A stretch of DNA of 64,000 nt from Dallia pectoralis (lineage: Eukaryota; Chordata; Actinopteri; Esociformes; Umbridae): contig CM055756.1 in NCBI GenBank assembly GCA_029465975.1, forward strand, positions 13,104,946-13,168,945, given 5' to 3'. The translations under genes and the position numbers were made by a program. This document shows, in pieces, positions 63,640 through 64,000 of this stretch. A model generated the notes under the pieces. It was not told where the DNA came from. It saw nothing but the letters and a program-made list of their open reading frames with translations, and did no database searches. Every line of letters begins with the position of its first letter. Position 1 is the stretch's first letter.

Positions 63640-64000
63640 GCATAACTGGTTAGGAAATGTGATCAATATGTAATGTATTAAAAGGAACATTTAAATAATG
63701 TTCCTAATATCTAACTACAGTCAAAATAAGATTAATAATAACTCTAATTCTCTAACTCTATTAATTTTACTTCAGGTTTTCTGTATATTGTTTTCAGGGA
63801 TTGCAAAACCAATATTTTAATTATTCAATTCAAAATGAACTGGAATTAGATAACATGCTCAGAAGTGGAGTGGCAGCAGGTCTCTTTTTTTTCTTTCAAA
63901 TTGAGTTTGTTTTTGCTCTTGGGATTTGAACTGGCTCAATACAGTCTAACAGAACTTTGCCCAGAGCTGTGTTTTCATTTGCACAATCCATTAACAGATG
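63640..64000 (-). repeat. right arm of inverted repeat (reaches window edge)
   Basis: It starts GCATAACTGGTTAGGAAATG and ends GCACAATCCATTAACAGATG. The arm may continue beyond the window. Confidence 0.88.

Larger units (their letters stand above)
61658..64000. other. AT-rich region without recognised gene
   Basis: Only short open frames are present and none is recognised. The region is dominated by a pair of inverted arms and the AT-rich DNA between them. Confidence 0.6.

Overview
The window is vertebrate DNA from a teleost fish. It has a multi-exon gene with GT-AG introns, Tc1/mariner, hAT and LTR relics, CA microsatellites and very dense minisatellites. Interspersed repeats near 3.1, 19.3, 36.2 and 51.6 kb recall a family I know from salmon- and pike-like fish, so a salmoniform or esociform source is my best guess. 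I could not confirm this by search. Two runs of exactly 500 N (33271-33770 and 61158-61657) mark assembly gaps.

Region 1 (1-33.3 kb) holds two divergent macrodomain-PARP genes. On the minus strand is the 5' part of parp9: a putative non-coding exon near 6.92 kb and coding exons 5512-4598, 4495-4271 and 1284-1066. These carry both macro domains. The PARP-like domain would lie left of the window. On the plus strand is a complete parp14 gene (ATG 7278, stop 31504-31506). I rebuilt 17 coding exons whose phases all agree; they sum to 5502 nt, or 1833 residues, close to human PARP14 (about 1800). The order is RRM-like domains, a long KH-like/unique region, macro1, macro2, macro3, WWE and an H-Y-L mono-ADP-ribosyltransferase domain. 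The two genes probably share a promoter, and a perfect ISRE core (7176-7187) lies about 90 bp upstream of the parp14 ATG. This fits the known interferon inducibility of both families.

Most of the larger introns of this pair, and both flanks, carry their own minisatellite. The largest is about 7.3 kb in parp14 intron 3. Most of its units carry TGAGTCA, the AP-1 consensus, so it is a dense homotypic AP-1 array. Two small tandem duplications have copied splice sites in frame: a 63-bp copy of the exon 12 acceptor and a 36-bp triplication of the exon 15 donor. They could yield protein variants differing by 21 or by 12/24/41 residues.

Region 2 (33771-61157) is one 27.4-kb contig between two 500-N gaps. 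I see no host gene in it. It is made of an 8-kb segment present twice in direct orientation (from 33.8 and 49.16 kb), each copy ending in a fold-back palindrome (centres about 41.8 and 57.3 kb). Inside are Tc1-like transposase relics, a non-autonomous hAT-like element of about 1.08 kb with an 8-bp target duplication, and an LTR-like segment with a gag-like stub facing its own inverted copy. The arms differ by many small indels, and the second palindrome reads as the reverse complement of the first. This suggests fold-back long reads assembled twice, although a real inverted duplication is possible.

Region 3 (61658-64000) has no recognisable gene. It contains a pair of inverted arms of about 355 bp, 1.4 kb apart, the right one running to the window edge.
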